DNA of 10,025 nt from Candidatus Blautia intestinipullorum (GTDB taxonomy: Bacteria > Bacillota > Clostridia > Lachnospirales > Lachnospiraceae): positions 1 to 10,025 of the forward strand of contig DWVA01000345.1 in assembly GCA_019120475.1 (NCBI GenBank), given 5' to 3'. The position numbers and the translations under genes were made by a program. How positions within the stretch are numbered: the first letter of the stretch is position 1; every line of letters begins with the position of its first letter. Shown here piece after piece: positions 1 to 7,810 of the stretch. The notes beneath the pieces are model-generated. The model had not been told where the DNA came from, did no database searches, and saw nothing but the letters and a program-made list of their open reading frames with translations.

Positions 1-76
1 ATAAAAGGATATTTATGTCTTTCAGACTTAATTTATATTTTGAAACGATGACTCTAGGGAACCGGGAGAACAAAAC
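1..76 (+). other. Upstream leader of dnaA, truncated by the window edge
   Basis: These bases precede dnaA. I see an AT-rich stretch (positions 31-41) and a GGGAGAA Shine-Dalgarno sequence at 64-70, six bases before the dnaA ATG. There is no clear -35/-10 pair and no consensus DnaA box. The dnaA promoter and any upstream half of a bipartite origin would lie mostly outside the window. Confidence 0.5.
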
Positions 77-1450
77 ATGGATAAAGTTATAGAAAAATGG
101 GATGAAATTCTGCAGACTGTAAAAGTAGAATATGACGTTGCCGACGTCGCGTTCAATACATGGCTGAAACCTTTGAAAGTTTATGAAGTAAAGGATAATG
201 TAGTTACAATCCTTGTTCCTTCAGAGCAAATGGTACTGATCAATATTATTACAAAAAAGTATAAACTTCCGCTGCAGGTAACAATCTGTGAAATAACAGG
301 AATGGAAAGCTGCGAAATTAAATTTATCCTTCCGGAAGATGTACCGAAAAAAGAAAATACTTCTTATAATAATGCGTCTGCCTCTGAATCCCTTCGTGAC
401 CAGCGCTGCGAGGAAGCTCATCTGAATCCGAAATATACTTTTGACTCTTTTATTGTGGGAAGCAACAACAAGTTTGCCCAGGCAGCGGCTCTTGCGGTAG
501 CGGAATCACCGGGGGATACCTATAATCCTCTTTTTATTTACGGAGGAGCAGGACTTGGAAAGACCCATTTGATGCATTCCATTGCTCATTATATTATCGA
601 ACATGATGAAAACAGCAAGGTTCTGTATGTAACAAGTGAGGAATTTACAAACGAATTGATCGAAACCATCCGTAACGGAAATAATTCCGCAATGTCGAAA
701 TTCCGGGAAAAATACAGAAATATTGACGTGCTTCTTGTAGACGATATTCAGTTTATTATAGGAAAAGAATCCACCCAGGAGGAATTTTTCCATACGTTCA
801 ACAGTCTGCACGGAGCCAAAAAACAGATCATTATATCCTCGGATAAACCGCCGAAAGATATGGAGATCCTGGAAGAACGTTTCCGTTCACGGTTTGAATG
901 GGGACTTATCGCCGATATCACCCTTCCTGATTATGAGACACGAATGGCGATCCTGCATAAAAAAGAAGAACTGGAAGGCTATAATATTAATGAAGAAGTT
1001 ATAAAATATATAGCAACCAATATAAAATCCAATATCCGTGAACTGGAGGGCGCCTTTAATAAAGTAATGGCAAGCTCCAAGCTTGAAAAGAAAGAAGTTA
1101 CCCTTGAACTTGCGGAGCAGGCGCTGAAGGATATCATATCTCCGGATCAGCAGAAGGTCATTACTCCTGAATATATCATTTCTGTAGTGGCTGAACATTA
1201 TCATGTAACAGTTGCCGATCTCTGCGGAAACAAAAGAAGTTCCAAGATCGTGACTCCGAGACAGATAGCCATGTATTTATGCCGGGACATTATCGACACT
1301 TCCTTAAAGACCATAGGCAAACACCTCGGAGACAGGGATCACACTACAGTTATGCACGGGATAGAGAAAATAGAAAAAGAAATCCAGACAAACGACAACC
1401 TGAAAAACTCAATAGAAACTTTAAAGAAAAAAATTAATCCACAGGGTTAA
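77..1450 (+). CDS. dnaA: Chromosomal replication initiator protein DnaA
   Basis: DnaA is the AAA+ ATPase that binds DnaA boxes at oriC, melts the origin and recruits the replicative helicase. The 457-residue length is normal. Domain I (about 1-85) has the typical N-terminus, followed by a short linker (domain II). The AAA+ domain starts near residue 118 at the YTFDSFIVGSNNKFA segment. Walker A is GGAGLGKT at 156-163, Walker B is LLVDD at 219-223, and the arginine-finger segment ERFRSRFEWGL follows. Domain IV ends with the DNA-binding signature GDRDHTTVMHG at 418-428. The usual form is GGRDHTTV, so the second Gly is Asp here, a mild variation. The ATG at 77 has a Shine-Dalgarno sequence at 64-70. 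The C-terminal codons overlap a one-mismatch DnaA box at 1435-1443. The gene is followed by the DnaA-box-rich gap and dnaN. Autoregulation by DnaA is usual for the family but not shown here. Confidence 0.98.
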   Translation: MDKVIEKWDEILQTVKVEYDVADVAFNTWLKPLKVYEVKDNVVTILVPSEQMVLINIITKKYKLPLQVTICEITGMESCEIKFILPEDVPKKENTSYNNASASESLRDQRCEEAHLNPKYTFDSFIVGSNNKFAQAAALAVAESPGDTYNPLFIYGGAGLGKTHLMHSIAHYIIEHDENSKVLYVTSEEFTNELIETIRNGNNSAMSKFREKYRNIDVLLVDDIQFIIGKESTQEEFFHTFNSLHGAKKQIIISSDKPPKDMEILEERFRSRFEWGLIADITLPDYETRMAILHKKEELEGYNINEEVIKYIATNIKSNIRELEGAFNKVMASSKLEKKEVTLELAEQALKDIISPDQQKVITPEYIISVVAEHYHVTVADLCGNKRSSKIVTPRQIAMYLCRDIIDTSLKTIGKHLGDRDHTTVMHGIEKIEKEIQTNDNLKNSIETLKKKINPQG

Positions 1451-1455
1451 GCAGT

Positions 1456-1464
1456 TTATCCACA
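1456..1464 (+). promoter_or_regulatory. Consensus DnaA box
   Basis: TTATCCACA, an exact match to the strongest DnaA-binding 9-mer, six bases after the dnaA stop codon. It is the best single box in the window and a likely high-affinity anchor. Confidence 0.85.
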
Positions 1465-1532
1465 TACGAAACCAGCAGTTTTACACGACTTTATACAGTT
1501 TGAAAATCCTTTATTTTCGGGCTTTATGAAGG

Positions 1533-1549
1533 TTTTTCACATATTCACA
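1533..1549 (+). promoter_or_regulatory. Overlapping pair of DnaA boxes
   Basis: TTTTTCACA at 1533-1541 fits TTWTNCACA, and ATATTCACA at 1541-1549 has one mismatch. The two share one base, so they lie 8 bp apart on the same strand. They directly precede the GC-rich block and AT-rich tract, the position expected for boxes that load DnaA onto the unwinding element. Confidence 0.65.
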
Positions 1550-1572
1550 GCCCCTAAGGCGGCTACGGCGGA

Positions 1573-1597
1573 TTTCTTTTATATTATATTCTATAAA
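1573..1597 (+). other. Candidate DnaA-trio tract and DNA unwinding element
   Basis: The block 1573-1581 reads TTT-CTT-TTA, three consecutive triplets of the form Y-T-W. Their complement matches the DnaA-trio pattern described for Bacillus subtilis and other bacteria. It is followed by an almost pure A/T tract to 1597. The order boxes - GC block - trios - AT tract parallels the basal unwinding system, but the GC spacer of about 23 bases is my reading of the layout. Simple AT-richness could give this triplet match by chance. Confidence 0.45.
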
Positions 1598-1621
1598 GGC
1601 AATTTTCAAACAGAAAGGAAG

Positions 1622-1630
1622 TTATACACA
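1622..1630 (+). promoter_or_regulatory. DnaA box at the dnaN start
   Basis: TTATACACA fits TTWTNCACA. It lies between the dnaN Shine-Dalgarno sequence (AAAGGAAG, 1614-1621) and its ATG at 1633. DnaA bound here could affect dnaN expression as well as origin structure; that is inference. Confidence 0.6.
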
Positions 1631-1632
1631 CT

Positions 1633-2748
1633 ATGAAAATCATCTGTTCCAAAAACAATCTATTAAAAAGCGTTAATATATCTTTGAAAGCTGTTCCTTC
1701 AAAAACCACAATGCCTATTTTGGAATGTATTCTTATAGATGCTTCAACAAATCATATTAAATTTACTACAAACGATATGGAGCTTGGTATTGAAACTATT
1801 GTAGAAGGACAGATTGCTGAAAAAGGAAAAATTGCCCTTGACGCAAAGATTTTCTATGAAATCATACGCCGGCTTCCTGATAATGACGTAACAATTCATA
1901 CGGACAGCAATTATGTGGCTACGATCACATGTGAAAAAGCAAAATTTACAATTCCCGGAAAAGACGGCGAAGATTTTGCATATCTTCCTTTAATTGAGAG
2001 AGAAGAATCGCTTACAATCTCTCAATTTACATTAAAAGAAATGATTCGTCAGACACTTTTCTCTATAGCTTTAAATGATAATAACCGGTTAATGACCGGT
2101 GAACTATTTGAAATAAAGGATAATTGTCTGAAAATAGTATCTCTGGACGGCCATCGTATATCCATTAGACGCATGCCGCTTAAACGAGAATATTCTGACA
2201 AAAAGATTGTCGTTCCTGGAAAGACACTCAGCGAGATCAGTAAAATTCTTTCCGGAGAGGTTGACGATCAGGTAAGCATCTATTTTACAAAGAACCATAT
2301 ACTTTTTGAATTCAATCAGACAATAGTTGTTTCACGTCTGATCGAGGGAGAATATTTCCGTATAGATCAGATGCTGTCCAGCGATTATGATACAAAGCTC
2401 AGTATCAATAAAAAGGAATTTCTGGACTGTATCGACAGAGCCACTCTTCTTGTCAGAGAGGGCGACAAAAAACCGATAGTAATAGATATTACCGACGGCA
2501 GCATGGAGCTCAGGATCGATTCCGCAATGGGATCCATGAATGAAGAGATAGATATTGTGAAAGAGGGAAAAGATATTACGATCGGGTTTAATCCGAAATT
2601 CCTGATCGACGCTTTGAAAGTTATCGAGGATGAAACAATTACCATGTATTTGATGAATCCGAAAGCGCCCTGCTTTATCAGAGATGATGAAGAGACATAC
2701 ACATATCTGATCCTTCCGGTAAATATCAGTCAGAATCAAACAAGATAA
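1633..2748 (+). CDS. dnaN: DNA polymerase III beta subunit (sliding clamp)
   Basis: DnaN forms the dimeric ring that tethers DNA polymerase III to the template and is a hub for mismatch repair and other replication partners. The 371-residue length is normal for three clamp-fold domains. Recognisable family segments are the N-terminal MKIICSKNNLL start, a TMPILECILI strand, the SLDGHRISIRRM segment (ATDSHRL-like in relatives) and the C-terminal TYLILPVN motif near residue 360. The ATG at 1633 follows AAAGGAAG at 1614-1621. The gene lies 182 bases after dnaA across the probable origin and 12 bases before the yaaA start. The protein is complete with no oddities; I am very sure of the assignment. 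Confidence 0.97.
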   Translation: MKIICSKNNLLKSVNISLKAVPSKTTMPILECILIDASTNHIKFTTNDMELGIETIVEGQIAEKGKIALDAKIFYEIIRRLPDNDVTIHTDSNYVATITCEKAKFTIPGKDGEDFAYLPLIEREESLTISQFTLKEMIRQTLFSIALNDNNRLMTGELFEIKDNCLKIVSLDGHRISIRRMPLKREYSDKKIVVPGKTLSEISKILSGEVDDQVSIYFTKNHILFEFNQTIVVSRLIEGEYFRIDQMLSSDYDTKLSINKKEFLDCIDRATLLVREGDKKPIVIDITDGSMELRIDSAMGSMNEEIDIVKEGKDITIGFNPKFLIDALKVIEDETITMYLMNPKAPCFIRDDEETYTYLILPVNISQNQTR

Positions 2749-2760
2749 GGAGTGTTTAAA

Positions 2761-2967
2761 TTGGAAATCACCATCAGGGACGAATTTATCAAACTTGGAC
2801 AGGCTTTGAAGCTTGCGGGGGTCGTAGAGGACGGTGTGGAAGCCAAATATGCTATTCAGGACGGAATGGTAAAGGTAAATGGTGAGACAGATTTAAGAAG
2901 AGGCAGAAAAGTGTATGAAGGAGACGTAATCTCCTTCCAGGATAAAGAAATAAAAGTGATCAGATAA
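2761..2967 (+). CDS. yaaA: S4-domain RNA-binding protein YaaA (RlbA family)
   Basis: This 68-residue protein is a single S4-like RNA-binding fold. The core LGQALKLAGVVEDGVEAKYA, then KVNGETDLRRGRKVYEGD, is the typical S4 helix-turn-strand pattern with its basic loop. Relatives lie between dnaN and recF in many Firmicutes and are thought to act in ribosome assembly; that role comes from the family, not this sequence. I chose the TTG at 2761, not the in-frame GTG at 2752. The Shine-Dalgarno AAGGAG at 2747-2752 overlaps that GTG but sits eight bases before the TTG, and the resulting start MEITIRDEF matches the family N-terminus. The gene begins 12 bases after dnaN and ends three bases before recF, so the three are probably cotranscribed. 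Confidence 0.92.
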   Translation: MEITIRDEFIKLGQALKLAGVVEDGVEAKYAIQDGMVKVNGETDLRRGRKVYEGDVISFQDKEIKVIR

Positions 2968-2970
2968 GAG

Positions 2971-4065
2971 ATGTATATTGAATCTGTACAATTAAAAAAT
3001 TTCAGAAACTATCAGTCGCTGGAACTGAAGCTGGATCAGGGAACAAATATTTTTTACGGAGACAACGCCCAGGGAAAAACAAATATTCTGGAGTCTGTAT
3101 ATCTGTGCGGAACAACGAAATCTCACAGGGGAAGCAAAGACAAAGAAATCATACGATTTGGAGAAGAGGACGCCCACATCCGTATGAAGGTAGTAAAGGA
3201 TGGGCTTTCCTACAAAATCGATATGCATTTGAGGAAGAATAAGGCAAAGGGCGCCGCTATCAACGGACTTCCCATACACAAGGCAAGAGAATTGTTTGGC
3301 ATCGTAAATCTTGTGTTTTTTTCTCCGGAGGATCTGAATATCATCAAAAACGGACCTGGGGAAAGAAGAAGATTTATGGATCTGGAACTATGCCAGCTTG
3401 ATCAGATATATCTTACGGATCTTGCGGGATACAATCATATTGTAAATCAGAGAAACCGGCTGCTCAAGGATCTGTATTCCAATCCGAAGCTTAAAGATAC
3501 ACTGGATATCTGGGATATTCAGATGCTGCAGTACGGAAGAAAGATCATTGAAAAAAGAATGAGGTTCGTAGAGGAGCTGAATTCCATTATCTGTGAGATA
3601 CACCGAAACCTTACGGGAGGAGAGGAAAATCTGGAGGTGCTTTATGAGCCAAGCGCTCAGGCCGGCATGTTTGAAGAAATCCTTAAGAGGAACAGAGAAA
3701 AGGATATGCGGCTGAAAATGACGTCTTCCGGACCTCACAGAGACGATCTCTGTTTTCGGGTAAACGGCATAGACATACGAAAATACGGTTCTCAGGGGCA
3801 GCAGAGGACGGCGGCTCTTTCGCTTAAGCTTTCTGAGATATATCTTGTAAAAGAAAAAATAAAAGATACGCCGGTTCTGCTTCTCGACGATGTGCTTTCT
3901 GAACTGGACAGCAACAGGCAGACATATCTTCTGGACAGCATCCACGATATACAGACATTGATCACCTGTACCGGTCTGGATGATTTTATCAGCCACCAGT
4001 TCCACATCAATAAGGTATTCCGGGTAATAAAGGGAGAGGTTTTTAACCCTGTTCATAAATCATAA
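2971..4065 (+). CDS. recF: DNA replication and repair protein RecF
   Basis: RecF is an SMC/ABC-like ATPase that works with RecO and RecR to load RecA at single-strand gaps and stalled forks. The 364-residue length is normal. The N-terminus MYIESVQLKNFRNY is the family start. Walker A is GDNAQGKT at 30-37, the ABC signature SQGQQ is at 274-278, and Walker B is LLLDDVLSELD at 303-313. All ATPase motifs are intact. The ATG lies three bases after the yaaA stop with no good Shine-Dalgarno sequence of its own, so translation is probably coupled to yaaA. In many Firmicutes gyrB follows recF, but here a new promoter starts seven bases after the recF stop codon. No terminator is evident between recF and that promoter. 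Confidence 0.97.
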   Translation: MYIESVQLKNFRNYQSLELKLDQGTNIFYGDNAQGKTNILESVYLCGTTKSHRGSKDKEIIRFGEEDAHIRMKVVKDGLSYKIDMHLRKNKAKGAAINGLPIHKARELFGIVNLVFFSPEDLNIIKNGPGERRRFMDLELCQLDQIYLTDLAGYNHIVNQRNRLLKDLYSNPKLKDTLDIWDIQMLQYGRKIIEKRMRFVEELNSIICEIHRNLTGGEENLEVLYEPSAQAGMFEEILKRNREKDMRLKMTSSGPHRDDLCFRVNGIDIRKYGSQGQQRTAALSLKLSEIYLVKEKIKDTPVLLLDDVLSELDSNRQTYLLDSIHDIQTLITCTGLDDFISHQFHINKVFRVIKGEVFNPVHKS

Positions 4066-4071
4066 AGTATT

Positions 4072-4100
4072 TTGACAAGGCCTACCGCTTATGTTAAACT
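4072..4100 (+). promoter_or_regulatory. Sigma-A type promoter with extended -10
   Basis: A perfect -35 (TTGACA, 4072-4077), a 17-base spacer and TAAACT (4095-4100) as the -10, preceded by TGT as an extended -10. Transcription would start near 4107. It lies seven bases after the recF stop and drives the TPR/ATPase gene and rsmA. The longest open frame of the next gene would start inside the -35 box, so that upstream start is not real. Confidence 0.85.
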
Positions 4101-4116
4101 TGTTGTAACTTGTTGT
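4097..4116 (+). repeat. Perfect 10-bp tandem repeat at a promoter start site
   Basis: AACTTGTTGT occurs twice in direct succession (4097-4106 and 4107-4116). The array begins within the -10 element and covers the expected transcription start. A one-helical-turn repeat here could be an operator, or a slippage duplication. Confidence 0.8.
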
Positions 4117-4140
4117 AAATACGGAAAGTTGGTGAATATA

Positions 4141-6864
4141 TTGGATAAAGAGGAATTTCGGATAAAACTGGAAGAAATCAATCGTCTTGTAGAAAAGAAA
4201 GACTACAAGAAAGCAATGGAGGTCGTGGACAGTATCGACTGGAGACGCGTGAAAAACGTCCGTAATTTATGCGTAGTCGGTGAAATTTACGCGGCAAACA
4301 AGCGGTATGAGGACAGTAGGGAAATTTTTCTGCTGGCTTATCACAGAGCGCCCATTGGAAAGAATATTTTATACAGATTAATTGAAGTCTCTTTGAAAAT
4401 GAAGGATGTGGACGAGGCCACAGAATTTTATGAGGAATATCTTGAGGTCGCTCCGAACGACAGCACTCAGTATATTCTGAAATATAAGATCGCCAAGGCA
4501 AAGCAGGCTCCGCTGGAGGAGCAGATCAGGATCCTTGAAGATTATAAAGAAAGAGAATTCACAGAACGCTGGTCCTATGAACTTGCGAAGCTGTATTATC
4601 AGAACGGAGATATGGACAAATGTCTGGATCTCTGCAATGAAATGATTCTCTGGTTCAGCGACGGCAAGTATGTGTTAAAGGCTCTGGATCTGAAGAACAG
4701 AATGGGGCAGCTTACGGGAGCTGAAAAAGAAAAATATGAAAAGCAGTTCATTCCGAATCTGACTACAGTGGATCAGGCTGCCGGAAAAGAAAAGAAAGAG
4801 CCGGAAGACGAGGAAGAAAAAACAGAAGAGTCCTCTTCAAAAGAAGACGCGCCTGTAATTGAAAGCGTTCTTATTGACGAAAGAGATGTGAACAGCGCGG
4901 AAAGCCTTCAGGAAAAAATATCCAAAGGAATACGGGATATCTTTAACGGAAAGAAGAAGGACACGGACGAAGAGCTTACCAAAGTAGAAGAAGAGATGCA
5001 GGAGGACCAGGTACAGGAAGAAATGATCAAGGATATTTCTTCCGAGGAAAATATGGAGGATGTTCCTGCTCTTGAGCCTGAGGATGCTTCCGTACAGCCG
5101 GAGGATGTAGATACCCGTCCGTCCGTCGCTGAAAAGGAAACGTCTGCCGGAAACAAGGAGAGCAAGATCAAGGTTCCTGAGCTTGAAATTCCGGAATCTA
5201 TGAAGAACTTTGGAATGGAAAATCCGCTTCATACGGAAATTCCAAAAGCTCCTGATATTGTTCTTCCGGATGCGGAAAAGAAAACTCTGGAATCAGAGGA
5301 TGATCTGGAATTTAATCTTGAGGATACGATACTTGCAGCGGCGACAGCTCAGGGAATTGAGATTCCGGAAGAGAATCAGGTGAAGAAGCCTGCGCCGGAA
5401 AAGGAAGAAACAGCAGAAGAAGATTCTGAGGATTATATGACAGAGGAAGATCTTCGCAGCGCGGAAGAAGAATTTCTCAATGGTCCTGCAGGAAAAAAAC
5501 AGGACAGAACAGAGACTTCGGAAGAAGATGCGGATATCTATTATGACGAGCCGGAGGAAGATTTTGTTGATGAAGATTCAGACGGCGATGGAGAAGTCTT
5601 TTATGAAGGCGGTCAGGACGAGGATGATTTCTACGAAGAAGACGAAGAAATGTACGACGATGTCCAGGACGAACCGGATTATGAAGATGACGATCTGGAT
5701 GACGAGGAGTTTTACGGAGAGGAACAGGACGAAGACGACATAGAAGAATATGATGAGGAGCCGGAAGAGGAATACGAAGAAGAGTTTGACGACGATTTCG
5801 GCGAAGAGGACGAATTTGGGAATATAGACGATTACGAGGAAGACGACGAACTTGACGAGCTTCCCGTAGTCAGCCGCAGGCCCCTTCCGGAAAAGAAGCG
5901 TGCGTCCGTTCAGAAAACGGCGGAAATAAAGAAACCTGACAGAAACAGACGTACCGTATTTGCCGAGGAGGAGAGAAAGCCTGTAAGAAAGGCGGCTTCC
6001 GCACCGAAAAAGAGACCGGCAAGAAAGCTTACGGAAGAAGAAAGACTGGAGAGATTCGTAGATTCCATTAATCCGGACGACGGCAAAAGGGATATTATTC
6101 CAAGAAAGAAAGAACTTACGGAAAATGAGAAGAAGCTGTTTACATATCTGGCGAAAGTGCCCGGATTAAGAGAACAGATCATAGCGGCTCTCTGTGATGT
6201 GCAGATGGCGGCAGCAGACAAAACGTCCAAGACAGGAAACGTTATTGTTATGGGCGGCCGTGAAACAGGAAAAACAAGGCTTATTTCAGCGCTGATCCCT
6301 GCAATCTGCAAAGAGTTAAATCTGGAAGCTGCAAAAGTTGCCTATGTCTTTGCAGAGCAGATCAACGGCAAAAACATTGCTGAGATCGTCCGCAAAATGT
6401 CAGGAGGCTTCCTTGTCATTGAAAACGCCAACAAGCTGAAGAAAGAAACGGTAAATCAGTTGAATAAGGCAATGGAATTCCGGACAGACGGAATGATCGT
6501 GATTCTGGAAGATGAAAAGATCGGCATGAGAAAGCTGATGGCAAGATTCCCGAAATTTACGTCAAAATTTACGTCTCTTATCAATATTCCGGTATTTACC
6601 AATGATGAGCTTGTAAATTTTGCAAAGGTATATACAAGAGAAAACGGATATACCATTGACCAGATGGCAATGCTTTCTCTTTACAATCTGATCAGTACCA
6701 ACCAGAAGGACGATCAGCCGATGAACGTAGGAGCTGTGAAGGAAATCATTGACAATGCCATTTCTAAATCAAAGGGAGGCATCCGTAAGCTGAAACGCAA
6801 CATTTCCAAAAAGAGAACAAACGCCGACGGTTATGTAGTTCTCTATGAGAGAGATTTTAACTAG
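4141..6864 (+). CDS. TPR-like / acidic disordered / degenerate CbxX-like AAA protein
   Basis: Function unknown. The frame is open from 4072, but that would start in the promoter. I chose the TTG at 4141, preceded by GGTGA at 4131-4135, giving MDKEEFRIKLEE and 907 residues; GTG at 4132 is an alternative. Residues 1-210 are helical and TPR-like, with repeated A-x-x-x-Y/F helices such as VVGEIYAANKRYEDSREIF. Residues 210-456 are charged and low in complexity. Residues 457-575 are about 60% Asp/Glu. Residues 576-650 are basic (KKRPARKL). The C-terminus (about 670-907) aligns by eye with CbxX/EccA-type AAA domains: Walker A GGRETGKT at 705-712, a GGFLVIENAN segment at 755-764 where relatives have GGVLFIDEAY, an ARFPKF segment like the arginine-finger region, and a lid-like NDELVNFAKVYTRENGYTID. 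The Walker B acids are Glu-Asn instead of Asp-Glu, so hydrolysis may be weak or absent. There is no signal peptide or membrane segment, so it is probably cytoplasmic. It precedes rsmA by 24 bases in one operon. Confidence 0.85.
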   Translation: MDKEEFRIKLEEINRLVEKKDYKKAMEVVDSIDWRRVKNVRNLCVVGEIYAANKRYEDSREIFLLAYHRAPIGKNILYRLIEVSLKMKDVDEATEFYEEYLEVAPNDSTQYILKYKIAKAKQAPLEEQIRILEDYKEREFTERWSYELAKLYYQNGDMDKCLDLCNEMILWFSDGKYVLKALDLKNRMGQLTGAEKEKYEKQFIPNLTTVDQAAGKEKKEPEDEEEKTEESSSKEDAPVIESVLIDERDVNSAESLQEKISKGIRDIFNGKKKDTDEELTKVEEEMQEDQVQEEMIKDISSEENMEDVPALEPEDASVQPEDVDTRPSVAEKETSAGNKESKIKVPELEIPESMKNFGMENPLHTEIPKAPDIVLPDAEKKTLESEDDLEFNLEDTILAAATAQGIEIPEENQVKKPAPEKEETAEEDSEDYMTEEDLRSAEEEFLNGPAGKKQDRTETSEEDADIYYDEPEEDFVDEDSDGDGEVFYEGGQDEDDFYEEDEEMYDDVQDEPDYEDDDLDDEEFYGEEQDEDDIEEYDEEPEEEYEEEFDDDFGEEDEFGNIDDYEEDDELDELPVVSRRPLPEKKRASVQKTAEIKKPDRNRRTVFAEEERKPVRKAASAPKKRPARKLTEEERLERFVDSINPDDGKRDIIPRKKELTENEKKLFTYLAKVPGLREQIIAALCDVQMAAADKTSKTGNVIVMGGRETGKTRLISALIPAICKELNLEAAKVAYVFAEQINGKNIAEIVRKMSGGFLVIENANKLKKETVNQLNKAMEFRTDGMIVILEDEKIGMRKLMARFPKFTSKFTSLINIPVFTNDELVNFAKVYTRENGYTIDQMAMLSLYNLISTNQKDDQPMNVGAVKEIIDNAISKSKGGIRKLKRNISKKRTNADGYVVLYERDFN

Positions 6865-6888
6865 AACAGAATAAAGGAAGTATAAATT

Positions 6889-7779
6889 ATGACCAGACCT
6901 TATCTTGGAAATCCGAAAAATACCATTGAAGTTCTTCAGAAATATGGATTTGTTTTCCAGAAAAGGTTTGGTCAAAATTTTTTGATCGATACGCATGTTC
7001 TGGAAAAGATCATCCATGCTTCAGAAATAACAAAAGATGATTTTGTATTGGAAATAGGGCCGGGGATCGGTACGATGACCCAGTATCTGGCGGAGGCGGC
7101 AGGTCAGGTGGCTGCTGTGGAAATAGACAGCGCGCTGATCCCGATCCTGAAAGATACGCTGAAGGACTGGGACAACGTGACGGTTATTCACGGGGATATT
7201 CTGAAAACAGATATTCAGAAGCTTGCCCGGGAAAAAAATCAGGGCAGACCTATAAAGGTTGTGGCGAATCTTCCCTACTATATCACCACGCCTATTATCA
7301 TGGGATTGTTTGAAAGTCATGTTCCAGTGGCATCCATTACAGTAATGGTACAAAAAGAGGTGGCCGACCGTATGCAGACAGGGCCGGGTTCCAAGGATTA
7401 CGGCGCCCTGTCTCTGGCTGTACAGTATTATGCCCGACCGGAGATCGTGGCGAATGTGCCGCCAAACTGCTTTATGCCAAGGCCAAAGGTAGGAAGCGCG
7501 GTAATCTGTCTTCGGAAACATGAAGCCCCTCCTGTTCAGGTGGAAGATGAAAAGCTTATGTTCCGTCTGATCAGAGCTTCTTTTAACCAGCGAAGAAAAA
7601 CTCTCGTAAACAGTCTGAAGAATTCCGCAGAACTTTCTTATTCAAAAGATCAGATTGAGAAGTGTATGGAAAAATGTGGATTTTCTATGACGGTAAGGGG
7701 AGAGGCTCTTACTTTGAAACAGTTTGCTGATCTGGCAAACGCATTTTCCTCTCTGGAAAGCATCAGCGGGAAAGAATAG
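6889..7779 (+). CDS. rsmA: 16S rRNA (adenine-N6,N6)-dimethyltransferase RsmA (KsgA)
   Basis: RsmA uses S-adenosylmethionine to dimethylate two adjacent adenines in the 3' helix of 16S rRNA (A1518 and A1519 in E. coli numbering), a late check on small-subunit assembly. The 296-residue length is normal. Family marks are the N-terminal FQKRFGQNFLID segment (23-34), SAM motif I EIGPGIG at 55-61, the acidic ribose-binding residue in AAVEID (E78), GD at 102-103, and catalytic motif IV NLPYY at 127-131. The C-terminal helical domain has the RASFNQRRKTL segment. Related Erm methyltransferases share this core, but the LPYY motif, the C-terminal domain and the position near the origin favour RsmA. The ATG at 6889 follows AAAGGAAG (6873-6880) by eight bases. 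It is cotranscribed with the upstream ATPase-like gene and ends 31 bases before an intrinsic terminator. Confidence 0.97.
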   Translation: MTRPYLGNPKNTIEVLQKYGFVFQKRFGQNFLIDTHVLEKIIHASEITKDDFVLEIGPGIGTMTQYLAEAAGQVAAVEIDSALIPILKDTLKDWDNVTVIHGDILKTDIQKLAREKNQGRPIKVVANLPYYITTPIIMGLFESHVPVASITVMVQKEVADRMQTGPGSKDYGALSLAVQYYARPEIVANVPPNCFMPRPKVGSAVICLRKHEAPPVQVEDEKLMFRLIRASFNQRRKTLVNSLKNSAELSYSKDQIEKCMEKCGFSMTVRGEALTLKQFADLANAFSSLESISGKE

Positions 7780-7810
7780 AGATTATAAATAAAAAAGCGT
7801 TTAGACAGAT

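Larger units (their letters stand above)
1435..1630 (+). other. Probable oriC: DnaA-box cluster between dnaA and dnaN
   Basis: This gap contains several same-strand matches to the DnaA box (TTWTNCACA). The classical TTATCCACA is at 1456-1464, TTTTTCACA at 1533-1541 and TTATACACA at 1622-1630. One-mismatch sites are at 1435-1443 (TAATCCACA), 1479-1487 (TTTTACACG) and 1541-1549 (ATATTCACA). A GC-rich block (about 1550-1571) and an AT-rich tract (1573-1597) follow the paired boxes. In many Firmicutes the dnaA-dnaN gap holds the unwinding part of a bipartite origin. The sequence matches are direct observation; origin function is inferred from family precedent. I see no convincing dnaN promoter here, so dnaN may be read from dnaA. 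Confidence 0.85.

Noticed and set aside
2752..2760. GTG start for yaaA at 2752
   Set aside because: The GTG overlaps the Shine-Dalgarno sequence. TTG 2761 has proper spacing and gives the family N-terminus.
3388..4056. 222-codon reverse-strand open frame inside recF
   Set aside because: It lies wholly opposite intact recF with all its motifs. There is no ribosome binding site or recognisable domain.
4072..4140. Upstream extension of the AAA-like protein to TTG 4072
   Set aside because: These bases form the promoter and the start-site repeat, so they cannot be translated from that promoter's transcript.
5480..5743. 87-codon second-frame open reading inside the acidic region
   Set aside because: A by-product of repeated GAA/GAC codons read out of frame, giving a Met/Lys/Thr/Arg-rich string.
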